Below are positions 47,072 through 58,301 of a stretch of DNA of 64,000 nucleotides, piece by piece. This DNA comes from Limnanthes douglasii subsp. nivea (taxonomy: Eukaryota > Streptophyta > Magnoliopsida > Brassicales > Limnanthaceae): the NCBI GenBank assembly GCA_036936605.1, contig JAUPFV010000002.1:333969215-334033214 (forward strand), in the 5' to 3' direction. A model generated the notes under the pieces. The model was not told where the DNA came from and did not search any database. It saw nothing but the letters and a program-made list of their open reading frames with translations. The position numbers were made by a program, and so were the translations under genes. Position 1 is the first letter of the stretch; the number at the start of each line of letters is the position of its first letter.

Positions 47072-47871
47072 AAACTATAATTGTTGCTATAGACTACTTT
47101 TCGAAGTGGATTGAAGCAGCCCCTCTAGCAGGAACAACATCAAAAGCTGTCATAAAATTCATTCTATCCAACATCTGTTGCAGATTTGGTGTCCCACGAA
47201 AGATAAAAACAGACAATGGGCCACAGTTCGACAATAGGGAAATGGAGAGCTTCTGTGCCTCAAGGGGTATACAACATTGTTTCTCTTCACCTTTCCACCC
47301 ACAAGCAAATGGACAGGTTGAAGTGGCTAACAGAACTATTTTGTCCCGTTTAAAGAAGAATTTGGAAGGGGCTGCTGGGAAATGGCCTAGTTATTTACAA
47401 GAGGTCTTGTGGGCCTACCAGACAATACCTGGGGCTGCAACTCAGGAGTCACCCTTTGCTTTGGTCTATGTGATGGATGCAGTAGCTCCCATAGAAGCAA
47501 CTCTTCCATCATTTCGTGTTCACCACTTCTCCGAATGTGCTAACGAAGTGGCAATCAGAGGTCAGCTCGATCTAGTGGAAGAAATACGAGTTAAAGCTCA
47601 CCTTAGAGTCTCACACTATCAGGGTTTGATGAGGAGCAGATTTGCTTCTAAAGTTAAAAAAAGAGATTTCCAGCCAGGGGACAAAGTATTGAGGAAAGTC
47701 TTCTTACACACCAAAGAAAAGCTGCTCGGAAAGTTGGCCCCAAAATTGGGAAGGACCTTATGTGGTTGTTGAAAGACTCAAACCTGGAACATATTCGCTG
47801 GAAGACAAGGATGGAAGAATCCTGACCCACCCTTGGAATATCGAACATCTCTGGATGTACTTGGAGTAGCA
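47072..47871 (+). pseudogene. Tat integrase, nearly complete, one frameshift
   Basis: Inserts cDNA into chromosomes. The frame is open from the deletion point: AIDYFSKWIEAAPL (first catalytic D), KTDNGPQFDN (second D, near 47,208) and QANGQVEVANR (catalytic E, near 47,305) give an intact DDE triad. LWAYQTIPGAATQESPFAL follows. The frame stops at 47,770-47,772, but the C-terminal module continues in the next frame (EGPYVVVERLKPGTYSLED ... HPWNIEHLW) to a TAG near 47,868. A run of four A at 47,742-47,745 is one base too long compared with the expected frame. The N-terminal zinc-binding part is deleted. Confidence 0.92.
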
Positions 47872-48424
47872 TTTGTGTAAATATTTACTTGTTTAAACAT
47901 CCATGTAAATATTTGGGGGCATACTCTTTCCTCCCTGGTGGCACGGGGGGGTTTTGATGAGGTGTCCGGCTTTTTAAATAAAATTTGATGCCTTCTTAAA
48001 AACATTTCTGAAGTGTTTTAGTTTTGTCTTTTGTCACACCATCCGGATTGAAATAAAAGAGTGATGACCACTTAAACATTCGTCATCGGAGAATTTAAAC
48101 ACTCTCACTATGAAATAACTAAGGGCTATTTAAACTCTAGCCATCAAAATTGGAACAGACTATGAAAACAATGTGAGAATTGAGCAAAACAAGGATATTC
48201 ATTAAAACAACTTAAGTGCCTTGGCCTTCCAAGGACTTTCAAATCAGAGTGAAGGACCTATCCGGTCAGATACCGGACACACTTACAAAAATAATTCCTT
48301 GGCCTTCCAAGGACTTTGGTTCAGATAACATAAAATATAAAAAGTAATTTGTAAATTAAAGCTGAACCTTTGAAGATGGCTCAGCTTCATCTACCTTCTT
48401 CTTCCCTTTAGGATCATCTTGCTC

Positions 48425-51306
48425 TTAGTTTGGGCTCTCCCCGGTGTTTTCTTCAGCATCGGATGAAGATGCACTAGAGAAGCCAATCTGATCGCCTTCA
48501 GCCATTGTATGATATGGGAGGTCTTCGACTTCTACATGAAGCCATAAATCCCCTAGGTTCCTCTTCGGAAATTTCTCATGAAAGAGAAAGACCATGTCTG
48601 ATCTTACCTTGGCATACATTTGCTGCTGAGTATCAATCATATTGTTGGCATAGGCATCGATCTTGGCTTGGATTTTGGCCTCCTGCTCCCTTAGCAAACT
48701 AGCTTTCTGCTTGGCAGCTTTGGACACTGTATTCTCAAGTGCAATTTTTTCATTGGTTAAGTTGGTGATGATTTGGTCTTTGGCCTTGGTCTCCCCCTTT
48801 GAGGTGGCAAGATCTTTCTCCAGTCCGGACAGCTTCTCCCGGAGCTCTATGATAGTGTTCTCTAGTGTGGTGACTCTGGTGGTACTCGTTTCTTGGTTCC
48901 TTTTCAACTCTTCGTTTTCTTCCTTTAGAATGGCAGCATTCGAAGTCGCAGTGCGAAGGTTGTCGGACAGCTTTTCTTTGTCAGACTTGAGGTCTTTCAT
49001 AATGTCTGCCTGATTCCGAACTTGCTTTTCTAACGCGAGCACCGGCTGAACATTGCTTAACAGAGAATGAGCTATAACATCCATTTCACTTGAAACAGTA
49101 AAATTCTTACCATTAAAAGTGACGGTGTTCGAAGTGCTCGGAGGCAGATAAGGCCCAGCAAAGTCATCTCTGGGAAGATTGATAAAGTACTCACCAAGCC
49201 CACCAAGACCAGTGATGTCCACACCGTCAATGCTAAGATCTCCCCCTTCGACCTCATCGGTTTGGAAGTCACCAGGTATCTCTTCTGCTTGTGTTGGGTC
49301 AGAGGGGTCAGCTTGGGGAGGAGGCTCCGAAGTCTGGAGAGAAAGCTCGTCACCCTTAGAGGTATTTTTCTTCTTGGCCTCCCTGTCTTTGCTTTCACCT
49401 CCCCGTTTACGATCTCTTTTGGAAGCCCTTGGAGGTTTTAGGGAGTGCACTTCTTACCTTTCAGTCTCCTGCTCCACCACTTCCAAGAGAGCAGCATCAA
49501 TTTGGCTGGGGACTGTCCCCTCCGGATTTATTGAAGCATCCTTCTCCACCTCAGCAAGGTTAGCTCCACCCACCGCCTTCTTGCCTTTCTTCTTACCTTT
49601 CATCTTGCTCGGGGCCTTGGCCCGGCCTGGCAAGTAGTGTGTCCCATCTGGGTCATGCGTTCTTTTGAGCACTACGTCCGAAGGAGGCTGGGTGGTGAGC
49701 TCTTCCCAGGTTAGGTCTCTCCGACTTGTGGTGTTCCAAAGGTGAGACCTTGCTAGGTTGCCCCATGTGAAGGCAGCATGGAATCGATTCCCCCATTTCT
49801 CTGCGGCCCAAGCATTGATCTTGGTGCAAGTGGTGTGCCCGGTTTTCAGATGATCAATGAAGTCCTTGGGCAGTTCTGCTAAGTCAAAAGTAAGACCAAT
49901 TAGTTTAAACTAAGGGAGAGACAAGAATGTAAAGTAGAAGACTTACGATCGCTCCTCTATCTGCTTGTGAGAAGACTTGGGTTAACTCAAGACTTAATCT
50001 TCTGCCCATTCTCCCAAGCACCACTAACAAACAGGAACTGGGTCTTCCAATTCCTCTCCGACTCTAGCAAGTCATCCACAACTTTGAAATTATCCCCCAT
50101 GTTGAAATGGTAGAAGGGGATGTGGTGGTTTCTGCAGAGACTGGCCACAGCAGCAAACTCCTCCATTGGTAGAGGAATCCCGGAGAGCCTTGAAGCCATA
50201 ATGCTGGCCATGAGGGTGTACCAGGCATTGGGGCTCAGTTGGCTCGAACAGAGCTTTACCAGATGGAAGTATCTGACAATTTCCGGGTCTAAGGGAAATC
50301 TGAGCCCCCAGTTGAATAGCTCCGTGAAGATGACAATTTCGCTTAATTTGCAGTCCATGGGAGTCTCTGGGTGTATAGGGATCCCGATCTTCACGTTCTC
50401 CGGTATTCCCCACTTCGTACGCATCCGGCCCAGTTCAGATGTGTGGATGAATGCGTAGTTGATTTTTTGCAAGGCGAGGAGGTATTTGACACTGACCTTA
50501 TGGAAACAAGGCCCCACCCTTCCTTTAAGACTCTCCGGCAGATCCGGATTCCTCAAGCACAACTTCTCTTTGCCTTTGTCTTTTTTGGCAACAACAGCAC
50601 TACTGGTCTGACCAGAGGCCTCAGACTCAAATGGAGCCTCTTCGATAGAGTCCTCCATTACTTCCTCCATAATTGATGAAGGACTTTCAGTAGTAGTGGC
50701 AAGGGGAGGATTCAGATCTGGCTCAGCTTGGTCTCCGGACTGCTGGGCTTCAGTATTCCCTTGACTTCTGGCCTCCGAATGGGGCTCTGAGGCAGAGGTC
50801 TCTCTTCGAAGACCTGGGCTGCTACCCTTCGGACCAGACAGTCTGTCCTTGGGAGCTCTTATGGGCACTTCTGACCCAGTGCTGCTGTCTTTGGCACCCG
50901 ACTTTGAAGGAGTGCTCTTAGAGGCCTAACCCTTGACCAGCCGGCCTTTTCTCCGGTCGACTAACTTTTGAGGGGAGTTTTCAGTGTCTGACCCCATAGC
51001 TAAGAAGGGGGAGGGCTTTTTGAAGCTGGTAACTGTTACTCCTGGCTCAACAACAGGTTCCGATTCCTGAACCGAGGAACCAGAGATAATGGGGGAGAGA
51101 TTAGTTTGAAATAGCTTTTTCGGCTTGGTACCTTTTGAGGAAGAAGAACCTTGATCTGATTCTGTGGCTGAAGTCACTGTCTTGTCGATGGGCGAAACGG
51201 GTAATCCTGCTGCAATACGTCTTTCTCTTTCAACCTTTTGCGCCTTTTCAAGTTCAGAAAGGTTGAGCCACCCACCTTTGATCAGAGCGTTCCTCGCTGT
51301 AAACAT
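48425..51306 (-). pseudogene. Spliced antisense gene of Tat element A (PF04195-like plus coiled coil)
   Basis: Minus-strand gene, about 936 residues once spliced. Exon 1 runs 51,306 to 49,947. It has a serine/proline-rich N-terminus, then a folded domain (about 50,560-49,990) with FTELFNWGLRFPLDPEIVRY, LSPNAWYTL and PLPMEEFAAVASLCRNH. This fits the 'putative gypsy-type transposon' domain (Pfam PF04195), known from plant Tat antisense ORFs. A 71-nt intron (49,946-49,876; GTAAG...TTAGCAG) joins in phase 1 to exon 2 (49,875-48,425). Exon 2 starts LPKDFIDHLKTGH and contains a lysine-rich basic tract, an acidic segment and a long coiled coil (about 49,030-48,600). Defects: TAG 50,926-50,928, TGA 49,987-49,989, TAG 49,957-49,959, TAA 49,454-49,456. 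Function unknown; PF04195 match is by pattern, not by search. Confidence 0.82.
49876..49946 (-). other. Short phase-1 intron of the antisense gene
   Basis: Donor cgatc|gtaagt and acceptor gacttagcag|aactg on the minus strand, with a T-rich 3' half. It links exon 1 (codon positions 0 mod 3) to exon 2 (1 mod 3), and both exon 2 ORFs lie in exactly the frame this splice predicts. The copy at 62,072-62,161 has an intron at the same codon and phase. Confidence 0.75.
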
Positions 51307-51402
51307 AAAATATCTAGGTAAATTTTTGCTTTGGAGAGAAAAAGCTTTAAGAAGTTGCAGAGTAAATATGAGAGTGATGGTGAAACAATAGAAAGTGTTT
51401 AA

Positions 51403-51410
51403 ATTTATAG
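51403..51410 (-). promoter_or_regulatory. TATA-like box of the antisense gene
   Basis: CTATAAAT on the minus strand, about 100 bases before the first ATG (51,306), inside the element and not in the LTR. Suggests an own promoter. The ATG itself overlaps a possible splice acceptor (tttatgtttacag), so the true start may lie further upstream. Confidence 0.4.
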
Positions 51411-51730
51411 TAAATCTGAAAAAAGAGTTTGATTCCTAGGAGAATTCGAAAAGATTGGTAATGATTAAATACGGCGCTGATGTCATCACTTTTAATTAAG
51501 AGGTTGCTTTTCGAAGAAGGTGGGTTCGAAATTCAAGGTGAAAAAATGGCTGAAGCAACCAACTAGAAAGAGACACGTGTCCCATGAACTCTGGCACAAA
51601 ACCGTTTGGATTCATGAAGCTTAATCAGTCCGGATAAAACCAGAAGACAAACAAACCTGTCCGGATTAAAACCACCCCTGACATCGGACTGTTTTTCAGG
51701 TTTTTGACAAAGGTATTTGAACAAACACCT

Positions 51731-51739
51731 AAAAAAGGG
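51731..51739 (+). other. Polypurine tract of Tat element A
   Basis: aaaaaaggg lies four bases before the 3' LTR. Confidence 0.6.
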
Positions 51740-51743
51740 CTCC

Positions 51744-52150
51744 TGATGAGTCCGAATTCTGCCTCCTCTCCGGATAGGGACAAATCAGACCAAACTCACC
51801 GGACCGGACAGCACACTTCGAACACTCAACCCATTGAGCTGTTCAGACTATGACAAAAGTACTAAAAACCTAAACACTTCTTGACTAAGCTACTTGCTCT
51901 CCTACTTAGAGCTCATGGGTCTTTAAACATGACTCGGGTCCATTAAACATGACCCCAAAGCCTATAAGGCCCCAAATGTAAGGGTATAAATACCCAACCA
52001 CCTGCATTAAATGTGAATAATGAAAATTAACTGCAACCAAGCTGCTTAATTCTCTCTCCACTCTCTACTCAAAACATTAAACACCTATAAACCTCCACAA
52101 AACTCCGAACAGATTACAAATTTACCCTCATACTAAAATTAACCTCACCA
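51744..52150 (+). repeat. 3' LTR of Tat element A (407 bp)
   Basis: From tgatgagtccg to cctcacca, followed by AATAT. It has a TATA box (ggtataaatacc near 51,984) and a C/T-rich leader. Confidence 0.93.
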
Positions 52151-52302
52151 AATATATACCCTCATAAATAAAATTTTATAATACTTAGGAAGAACAGAGA
52201 AATATATTCAAGAGACCGATCATGTATTTAAAAAAATAAAAAATTATATAGATATTTTGGTACTACGGTGCAGTTGGCGGGGATATGAGCGCACCCGGTC
52301 CA

Positions 52303-52318
52303 CCTAGCTCTGCCCGTG
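52303..52318 (-). repeat. hAT-like terminal sequence
   Basis: On the minus strand gcacgggcagagctag resembles the CAGGGGCGGAGCTAG-type terminus of many plant hAT elements. With the transposase remnant at 46,340-46,833 it suggests the Tat element landed inside an internally deleted hAT element. The partner terminus was not found. Confidence 0.5.
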
Positions 52319-53499
52319 CATAAATGCAACATTCAAGACTTTTGTTGAATAAATATTGGATTTGCATGAAATATATTCCATAAAAAAATAGTTATTTAAT
52401 GAAATTACAGAAATTATTGATTTTTATTATAAAAAACTTATGACGTAGAAGAGCCTGATTTTTAAATTTAATCTAAATAGTACACATATATAAGGTGATT
52501 AAATAAAAAATACATTTTTAAAATTGGAGATGGTAACCTTTTTTAGTCCGTGTATATTCCATAGGAGTCGATCCCATGGATTATGGTATCCAAATTTTTG
52601 TTTTTGCATGATGGCTATTTGTTTCAAAATATATTACTTCTCAGATTTGCATTGGATTGCAAAATTTAGAAAACTTTGTATGGATACAGAGTCTAAACAC
52701 AATCTGCCAAATATCCCGGATTCTAATATAACTAATTAATATATAACATTTTAATATTTTATGAACTCCCAAATTATATTCTAATTTTATCAAATTATTT
52801 TATTATTGTTTGTAATTTTTGTATTTATAATTTTATTTTTCATATTTTATCGTTATCTATTTTTTACTGAATTTAGAATTTTATTATTTTTCGGTATCAT
52901 TTATTGTTAGAAATATTGACCAAATGAACTTAGTTTATCGAGATAGAATCATAAAAGCGAGCTTGAGAAAGAAGTTATATAAACATCCAAAGCAAAGTGA
53001 CAAAAATTTTCCGCTCTTGCAGCGAAATATAATGCTTACCATAGGAAGGCTGGGTATGGACCTTTAATTCATAGTATAGGTCTTTACCGTAGCAAGATGC
53101 GTGTTTGTGGCGCCAACGCTACATAAAGAGGATACTTGCCACCATGAATAAATGTTTTGTTATGGCAACTCTAGTTTGCTGGTACTCTCTAAATTTTAGA
53201 AAGTTTGATTCCAATTTACCACAACAAAACACGGATTATGTAATTTTAAGAAAATAATAGCTCAAATTTCACCATGGAAACAAATGTCTTGTCGTGACAA
53301 GATCTAGGGTGTAATATCTTTTAAAGTTTGAATTTAAATGTTGTCGATAAATGAAAAATGGTACATTTTATAGAACATATGTTTTTTTGATTTTTTTATT
53401 ATTAAAAGCTAAAACCTTCTATAGCGTACTTTTTTTCATTTTGTAAGGTAGTTCAATTTTTGAAAGAAGAGTGATATGTTAAGCACATTAAAGGAGAAA
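52319..53499. other. AT-rich DNA without a recognisable gene
   Basis: Nothing supported on either strand. Confidence 0.5.
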
Positions 53500-54150
53500 T
53501 TGTAGGAATAATGACACAACCTCGCATAAGACAAATCTTCTAGTTTGTGGTCTAATACATGTGCACGTTGTGTTTAGAAAAGAATTTATATTAAAATATT
53601 TATAGAAATATTAGTGGTTAAGCGTTTTTTACAAGCATTAAAGTTATTTTTGTAATTGATGGAACTATCCAAATGTTTTGTACTTTTTGGAATTAAACTA
53701 AGGTATATAGGCTTGTTAGATCATTATATTGTCTTAAACAAATACCTAAGAAGTGACATAAAAAGTTTTATCATGCAATTATAACGGAAGAGTTCAAACA
53801 TAATAAAGCGGATAAGTGTGTCTACAAAAAAAATTCAAGAATACATAATTGTCATAATACGTATGTAAGTATATAATGTTTTTCATATTAAGTAATGATG
53901 TTTTTCATAATACAAAAATATATGTATCCTCTACTGTTACGACGAAGGATCTTAACGAATTATACACTATTCTAGGAATAAATGTAATTAAAAATATTCG
54001 GGATTATTTTCTAAGTCAATCACATTATATTTATAAAGTACTCGATAAAATCAAACATATAAAATTAAAGGGTTTTGTCCTCCACGTTTGAGATAAAAGA
54101 TCTTTAAAAAGTATACACTATTCAAGTAGTGGATGGTCATATTAGACAAT
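53500..54150 (+). pseudogene. Ty1/copia reverse transcriptase fragment
   Basis: Plus-strand reading KKFYHAIITEEFKHNKADKC (53,757 on) then VYKKNSR fits the W-H-x-K-F-x-x-x-x-x-x-x-x-F-x-x-N-x-x-D-K-C-V-Y region of copia RT. A TGA at 53,754-53,756 sits where the conserved tryptophan is expected. The catalytic YVDD stretch is eroded. TTKDLNELYTILGINVI and LSQSHYIYKVLDKI (53,876-54,091) continue the domain. No LTR seen. Confidence 0.72.
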
Positions 54151-54239
54151 TGGCCTATTGATTTAATTATTCTCCTTATGGTCTTTTTGTTTTTTTTGGT
54201 ATAAAAAGCTGTAAATTGCATTAAATGAAAAAATTTACA

Positions 54240-55213
54240 ATACATTCAAGCGGCACTTTGCCAACATGCAAAGAAGTAGGCATAGTACAAAAATACAAAA
54301 TGGCAATAAGAAAAATTACAGCGGGAAAGTAATCTTAGTTCCATGAAAATGGTATCGGAGGTCCGAGTGGATACGGTGACCGCTACTCGAGCTAAGAGTG
54401 AAAGTATTATTGAAAATTCGGGTATTCCTCTCCTGCCAGATAGGATAGATGATGGCGCTGAAAGCGACGCGTCAAATATAGGAGCAGTTGCTAGAGGAGT
54501 TCGACCAGCCGCAGGCCACCTCAATCCAAGAAGTCCAGTCCACGGGGTTGAAGGGATAAGAAGCCACCTGCAAATGTTGTCCCAAATGGTGGTGGAAAAA
54601 GGGCAAAGGATGATAATGTGCTAAAGGGTTTCCGGGGACGAGAAGCAAAGGACACAGTCAGGATGGGTGTCCAGGCCCCAGCTGATGAGCGTGTCACGCG
54701 TAGTGAGTTTATTTTGGATGGCCAACCAAGAGATAAAAAAGTTCCTTGGGATGGAGTACTTGTTCCAGATAAGCGAGGCCCAAGGGACCTTGGTACTTGA
54801 AGGACGAATAGCGGAGTAAGTGCTACTGATGGTGAAATGGGGCTTGGAATTGTTGGGAATCCATAAGAAGACATCCTTCGAGCTGTTCGGGGGAGGGAAA
54901 TTGGACAGGGCGTTTGTGATTTCTGAGAGATGAGAGCGCATGTGGCGGTTCTGGGCCCTGCATGGTGAGACCAGCTCCAGGAGCCGTCGCGTATGATGTC
55001 AGAGACAAATGAGACATTACGCAGGCGGGTGAGAGAGGCAATGCCATTGTCAAAGCATCGGATGAGGGATGATGAGAATAAACAGGGGTCATGCCAGATG
55101 GAGGTATTAGCACCATTTCCCACCCTAACCTTATAAAGATCCGAAGCGTTGGATCTGAGCTTGAGGATTTTGCGCCAACCTAGCTGGCGAAGGAAGGGAT
55201 GGGGATAGTCCAA
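54240..55213 (-). pseudogene. LINE 2 C-terminal region with zinc-binding motif, frameshifted
   Basis: 55,213-54,940 reads LGWRKILKLRSNASDLYKVR then GNGANTSIWHDPC, typical of the post-RT region. A frameshift near 54,940 moves to 54,941-54,621, with SIPRNFFISWLAIQNKLTTR and CVLCFSSPETL (zf-RVT). Another shift leads to IYPIWQERNTRIFNN (about 54,385-54,430), the usual end of LINEs without RNase H. Confidence 0.85.
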
Positions 55214-55478
55214 AAGTTTTTGTTTTTAATCTTCTCATCAATACCGGATCCATATTGAACTGTGGTTCCTAATTATTAAGGACCAAAAACGTTTTAGGGC
55301 GGCCGCCTGATTCCAAATTTCTAGGTTTGGGATCCCAAGGTCGCCCTCCTCTTTGGGAAAGTGAGCCTGTCCCAAGCTATTTGGCACCCAAGATCTTCAT
55401 TTCAGAGCCCGACCAGAGGAATCTACGGAGGAGCTGGGAAAGCTCCGGGAGAATGAAACTAGAGGACCAGTAGACTTG

Positions 55479-57197
55479 TCAAGAAAAGATGACAGACTTG
55501 ATGAGTTGAAGGCGTTCAACGTACGAGAGATGCTTAGAAGTCCATAAGTTGATGCGTTTAGTGATCTTAGAGAAGTGGGGGAGACAGTCGTTGTACGTGA
55601 GTCTTGAAGTAATGAGAGGGACCACCAAGTAGCAAACAGGGAGGGTCCCCTCGCGGAAGCCAAGGACGTTGAGGATGTCGTGCTTCATATCCGGAGAAGT
55701 TCCCGAGAGGAAAATTTGGCTTTTAACAGGATTGAGGCGGAGACCGGAAAGAGAGGCAAACTCCAATAAGCCCTCATGGATGAGATTGACCGAGCTTGTG
55801 TTAGCACGACATAAAATCATAAGGTCATCGGCAAAGCAAAGGCTGATGATCTTGAGCGAGTGGCATTTCCAATGGAACCCGAAGCGGGGGTTTAAGCTTT
55901 TTTCCTCGAGGATGTGGGAGAGAACCTGCATGATAATGACAAAAATATAAGGGGAGATGGTATCTCCTTGTCGGAGACCTCTCCTCCTCTAGAAGAAGCT
56001 AGTTTGGCTTCCGTTAATACAAACGGTAAACGAGGGGGTGGTTATACAGTAAATCATCCACCCAATCATCTGGATGGGAAAATCCATTACAAAGAGAGCG
56101 TCAAGAACGAGCTCCTAACAGACGTTATCAAAGGCTTTCATAAGGTCTATCGTAAGGGCCCATCTAGGGTCTTTCCTGTTAGTCTGGTATCCGTGCATGA
56201 AGTCTTGGGTAAGGAGGATGTTATCTGCAATAGAGCGGCCTGAGACAAAAGCCGATTGGGAAGGTTCAATGAGGTATGTAAGGGAGGGTTTGATTCTGTC
56301 CGCAAGGATCTTCGAGATAATCTTATGGATGACATTGCAGCAAGAGACGGGTCTGTAATCCGAGGGCGAAGAAGGGTTATCGAATTTAGGGATTAGGGCA
56401 ATGAGGGTTTTGTTCCAATCTGGGTCGAATAGGACCTGATGAAAGAAGTGCTTAACGGCCATACAGATATCAGGGCCAACGATAGTCCAACAGGTTTTGA
56501 AGAACCCTGCACTAAAACTATCCGCCCCAAGGGCTTTGTCACTGTCGATGTCAAAGAGGGCAGCTTTGATCTCTTGATCCATGATAGGTTTAACCATGGA
56601 GATCTTGTTTGGGGGGGGGGGGGAGACGACTTTATTAATAAAGGATCTGACCCTATGGAGCCCCGGGTAGCCATCGAGGCTAGGAGAGCCTAAGTGGCTC
56701 ATAAAATGGGAGAGATAGGTAGTCAATATAATTCTGGGGTTCGAGCTGGTCCGACCATCACTGGTAGTGATAGACAGAATTTTGTTACGGGCTATCCGAG
56801 ATTTTATGATGTTATGGAAGAACTTGGTGTTTTTGTCACCAAGTTTAAGCCAGATCGCTCTCGATTTTTGCTTGAGGAAAGATTCCTCAACATGACTGAA
56901 GAAGATATAACTATTTACAGCATCTCTCTCAAACCTTAAAAGCGAGGGATCCGCCGGGTTATTCGCTAGGGAAAGCTGGGCCTGGGCGAGAGTGGATTGG
57001 GGTTTTTCCACTCTCAAGCTGATCTCACTGAACTCTCTCTTGTTAAGGTTGTCAAGGGCGGGGGCAAGGTGCCCAAGTTTGATAACAATAGATTTAAGCA
57101 GATTTTCATGGCCGAGGGAAGACCAACTGAATGCGACAATATCTAGAAAGCTCGGATGGAGCTTCCACATGTTAAAGTACTTGAAATGCTTGGGCAT
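55479..57197 (-). pseudogene. LINE 2 reverse transcriptase, two nonsense codons
   Basis: One frame from 57,197 to 55,479 broken only by TAG at 56,115-56,117 and TAG at 55,989-55,991. Motifs: DKALGADSFSAGFF, LIALIPKFDNPSSPSDYRPV, TIDLMKAFDNVC, RRGLRQGDTISPYIF and the catalytic CFADDLMIL near 55,825. The first stop follows AFDNVC where relatives have a tryptophan. A run of thirteen G on + (about 56,610-56,622) encodes the proline run before NKIS. The later part ends with SKHLSYVERLQLIKSV. Confidence 0.9.
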
Positions 57198-57916
57198 AGA
57201 AATGCGGGAGAGGTGAGATGGAGGATGATCGGAGTGTGGTCAGAAGTGCGAGGAGGGTTAAGGTGGGCAAAAGATTTTGGGAATACGTTGTCCCAATGGT
57301 CATTGACGAGGGCCTTGTCAATCCAGGAGGAGATATGGTTATCAATTTGGTGGTTGAACCACGAAAATTGAAAACCCGAGGTGCGAAGGTCATCAAAATT
57401 GCAGTCACGACAGTAGTCGTTAAAATCAGTTATAGAGTTGTTCCAACGGGTATCATTATTGGTTCTCTCATGGGGGTTACGGATTGCATTGAAATCCCCG
57501 ATGACAATCCAAGGAGAGGAAGAGAGGGTTTCAGATATGGAGAATAAATCCTTCCAAAGCGGGGATCGCTCAGAGGGATCATTGAACCCATAGATAACTG
57601 TCGCGAAAAAGCTAACATTCGCGGAGGTCCAGGTAATATTGCAATGAATAAGCTGAGGAGAGTAATGGATAGGGATAATGTTAAAAACGCTTGGATTCCA
57701 AGCGATCCAAATACGACCGTAATGGTGGCAAACATGATTGGTGAGGTATTTCCACCAGGGGAGCATGGTATTCATAATATAACTAACGTTATTTATAGTA
57801 AACTTGGTTTCAAGGAGGCAGATAATGTTGATACCATTAGAGAAAACAAAATCCATAACGTGTTTTTGACGGACATGATCATTTAGACCATGCACATTCC
57901 AACAAGATAATTTCAT
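57143..57916 (-). pseudogene. LINE 2 endonuclease
   Basis: Open frame of 257 residues from MKLSCWNVHGLND. It has the catalytic motifs LLETK (near 57,812), VIGDFNAI (near 57,490) and TSDHTPIIL (near 57,240). The last 17 residues are out of frame; the true sequence goes on in the RT frame near 57,197, so a one-base indel lies about 57,195-57,215. Catalytic residues look intact. Confidence 0.9.
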
Positions 57917-58301
57917 ATTAAAAGTAAAAGTTCGAAGGAAACGATGAGAAATTGAACATTAAAAGGTTAAACCCCATACATACTAGCGGAAACAGTGGGT
58001 GGTCCTTGAAGAGTTCTAAGTTAGGTGATATCACATTATCATTAACGAAGTCTTTAGAGATTAAAGGTCGCAGAATTATTTTCTTAAAAATTAAAAAAAC
58101 ATCCAAACAAATTAAAATAATTGCCAATTCAATTAATAAAGAAGAATTAAAAGTTATAATAAGTAGTAAAAGTGAGGGGACCTTTATAATAAATACTAAA
58201 AATAGGGGGACCTTAGTGCAAAATTGGATAAGACTTATCTTATCCAATACCGCACTTTCCTCAGCCATACAAAATGACTTTCTCTTAGCACTGATCCGAG
58301 A

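Larger units (their letters stand above)
46834..52150 (+). mobile_element. Younger Tat element A with antisense gene, internally deleted
   Basis: 5,317 bp, bounded by the duplication AATAT (46,829-46,833 and 52,151-52,155). From left: truncated 5' LTR, integrase on +, a long spliced antisense gene on -, polypurine tract, full 3' LTR. The rest of the 5' LTR, primer-binding site, gag, protease, reverse transcriptase, RNase H and the start of integrase were removed by one deletion at about 47,071. The shared 237 bp of the LTRs differ at about 11 positions by hand count. The Tat group is known for an antisense ORF between integrase and 3' LTR (for example in Grande-type elements). Confidence 0.93.
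54188..57920 (-). mobile_element. Second plant L1-type LINE on -, ORF1 not found
   Basis: Minus-strand element with endonuclease, reverse transcriptase and a zinc-binding C-terminus, ending in an A-tail (plus-strand T run, about 54,187-54,198). The C-terminus is the short type without RNase H, so it belongs to another lineage than the LINE at 1-5,515. Nothing resembling ORF1 precedes the endonuclease, so the copy is probably 5' truncated; the left end could lie anywhere from 57,920 to about 58,300. Confidence 0.88.

Noticed and set aside
48663..49637. Plus-strand ORFs of 116 and 152 codons
   Set aside because: Shadows of the minus-strand antisense gene; serine/leucine-rich composition mirrors the coiled coil and basic tract.
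54343..57886. Several plus-strand ORFs of 60-109 codons over LINE 2
   Set aside because: Mirror readings of the minus-strand LINE ORF2, which has all domains in order.
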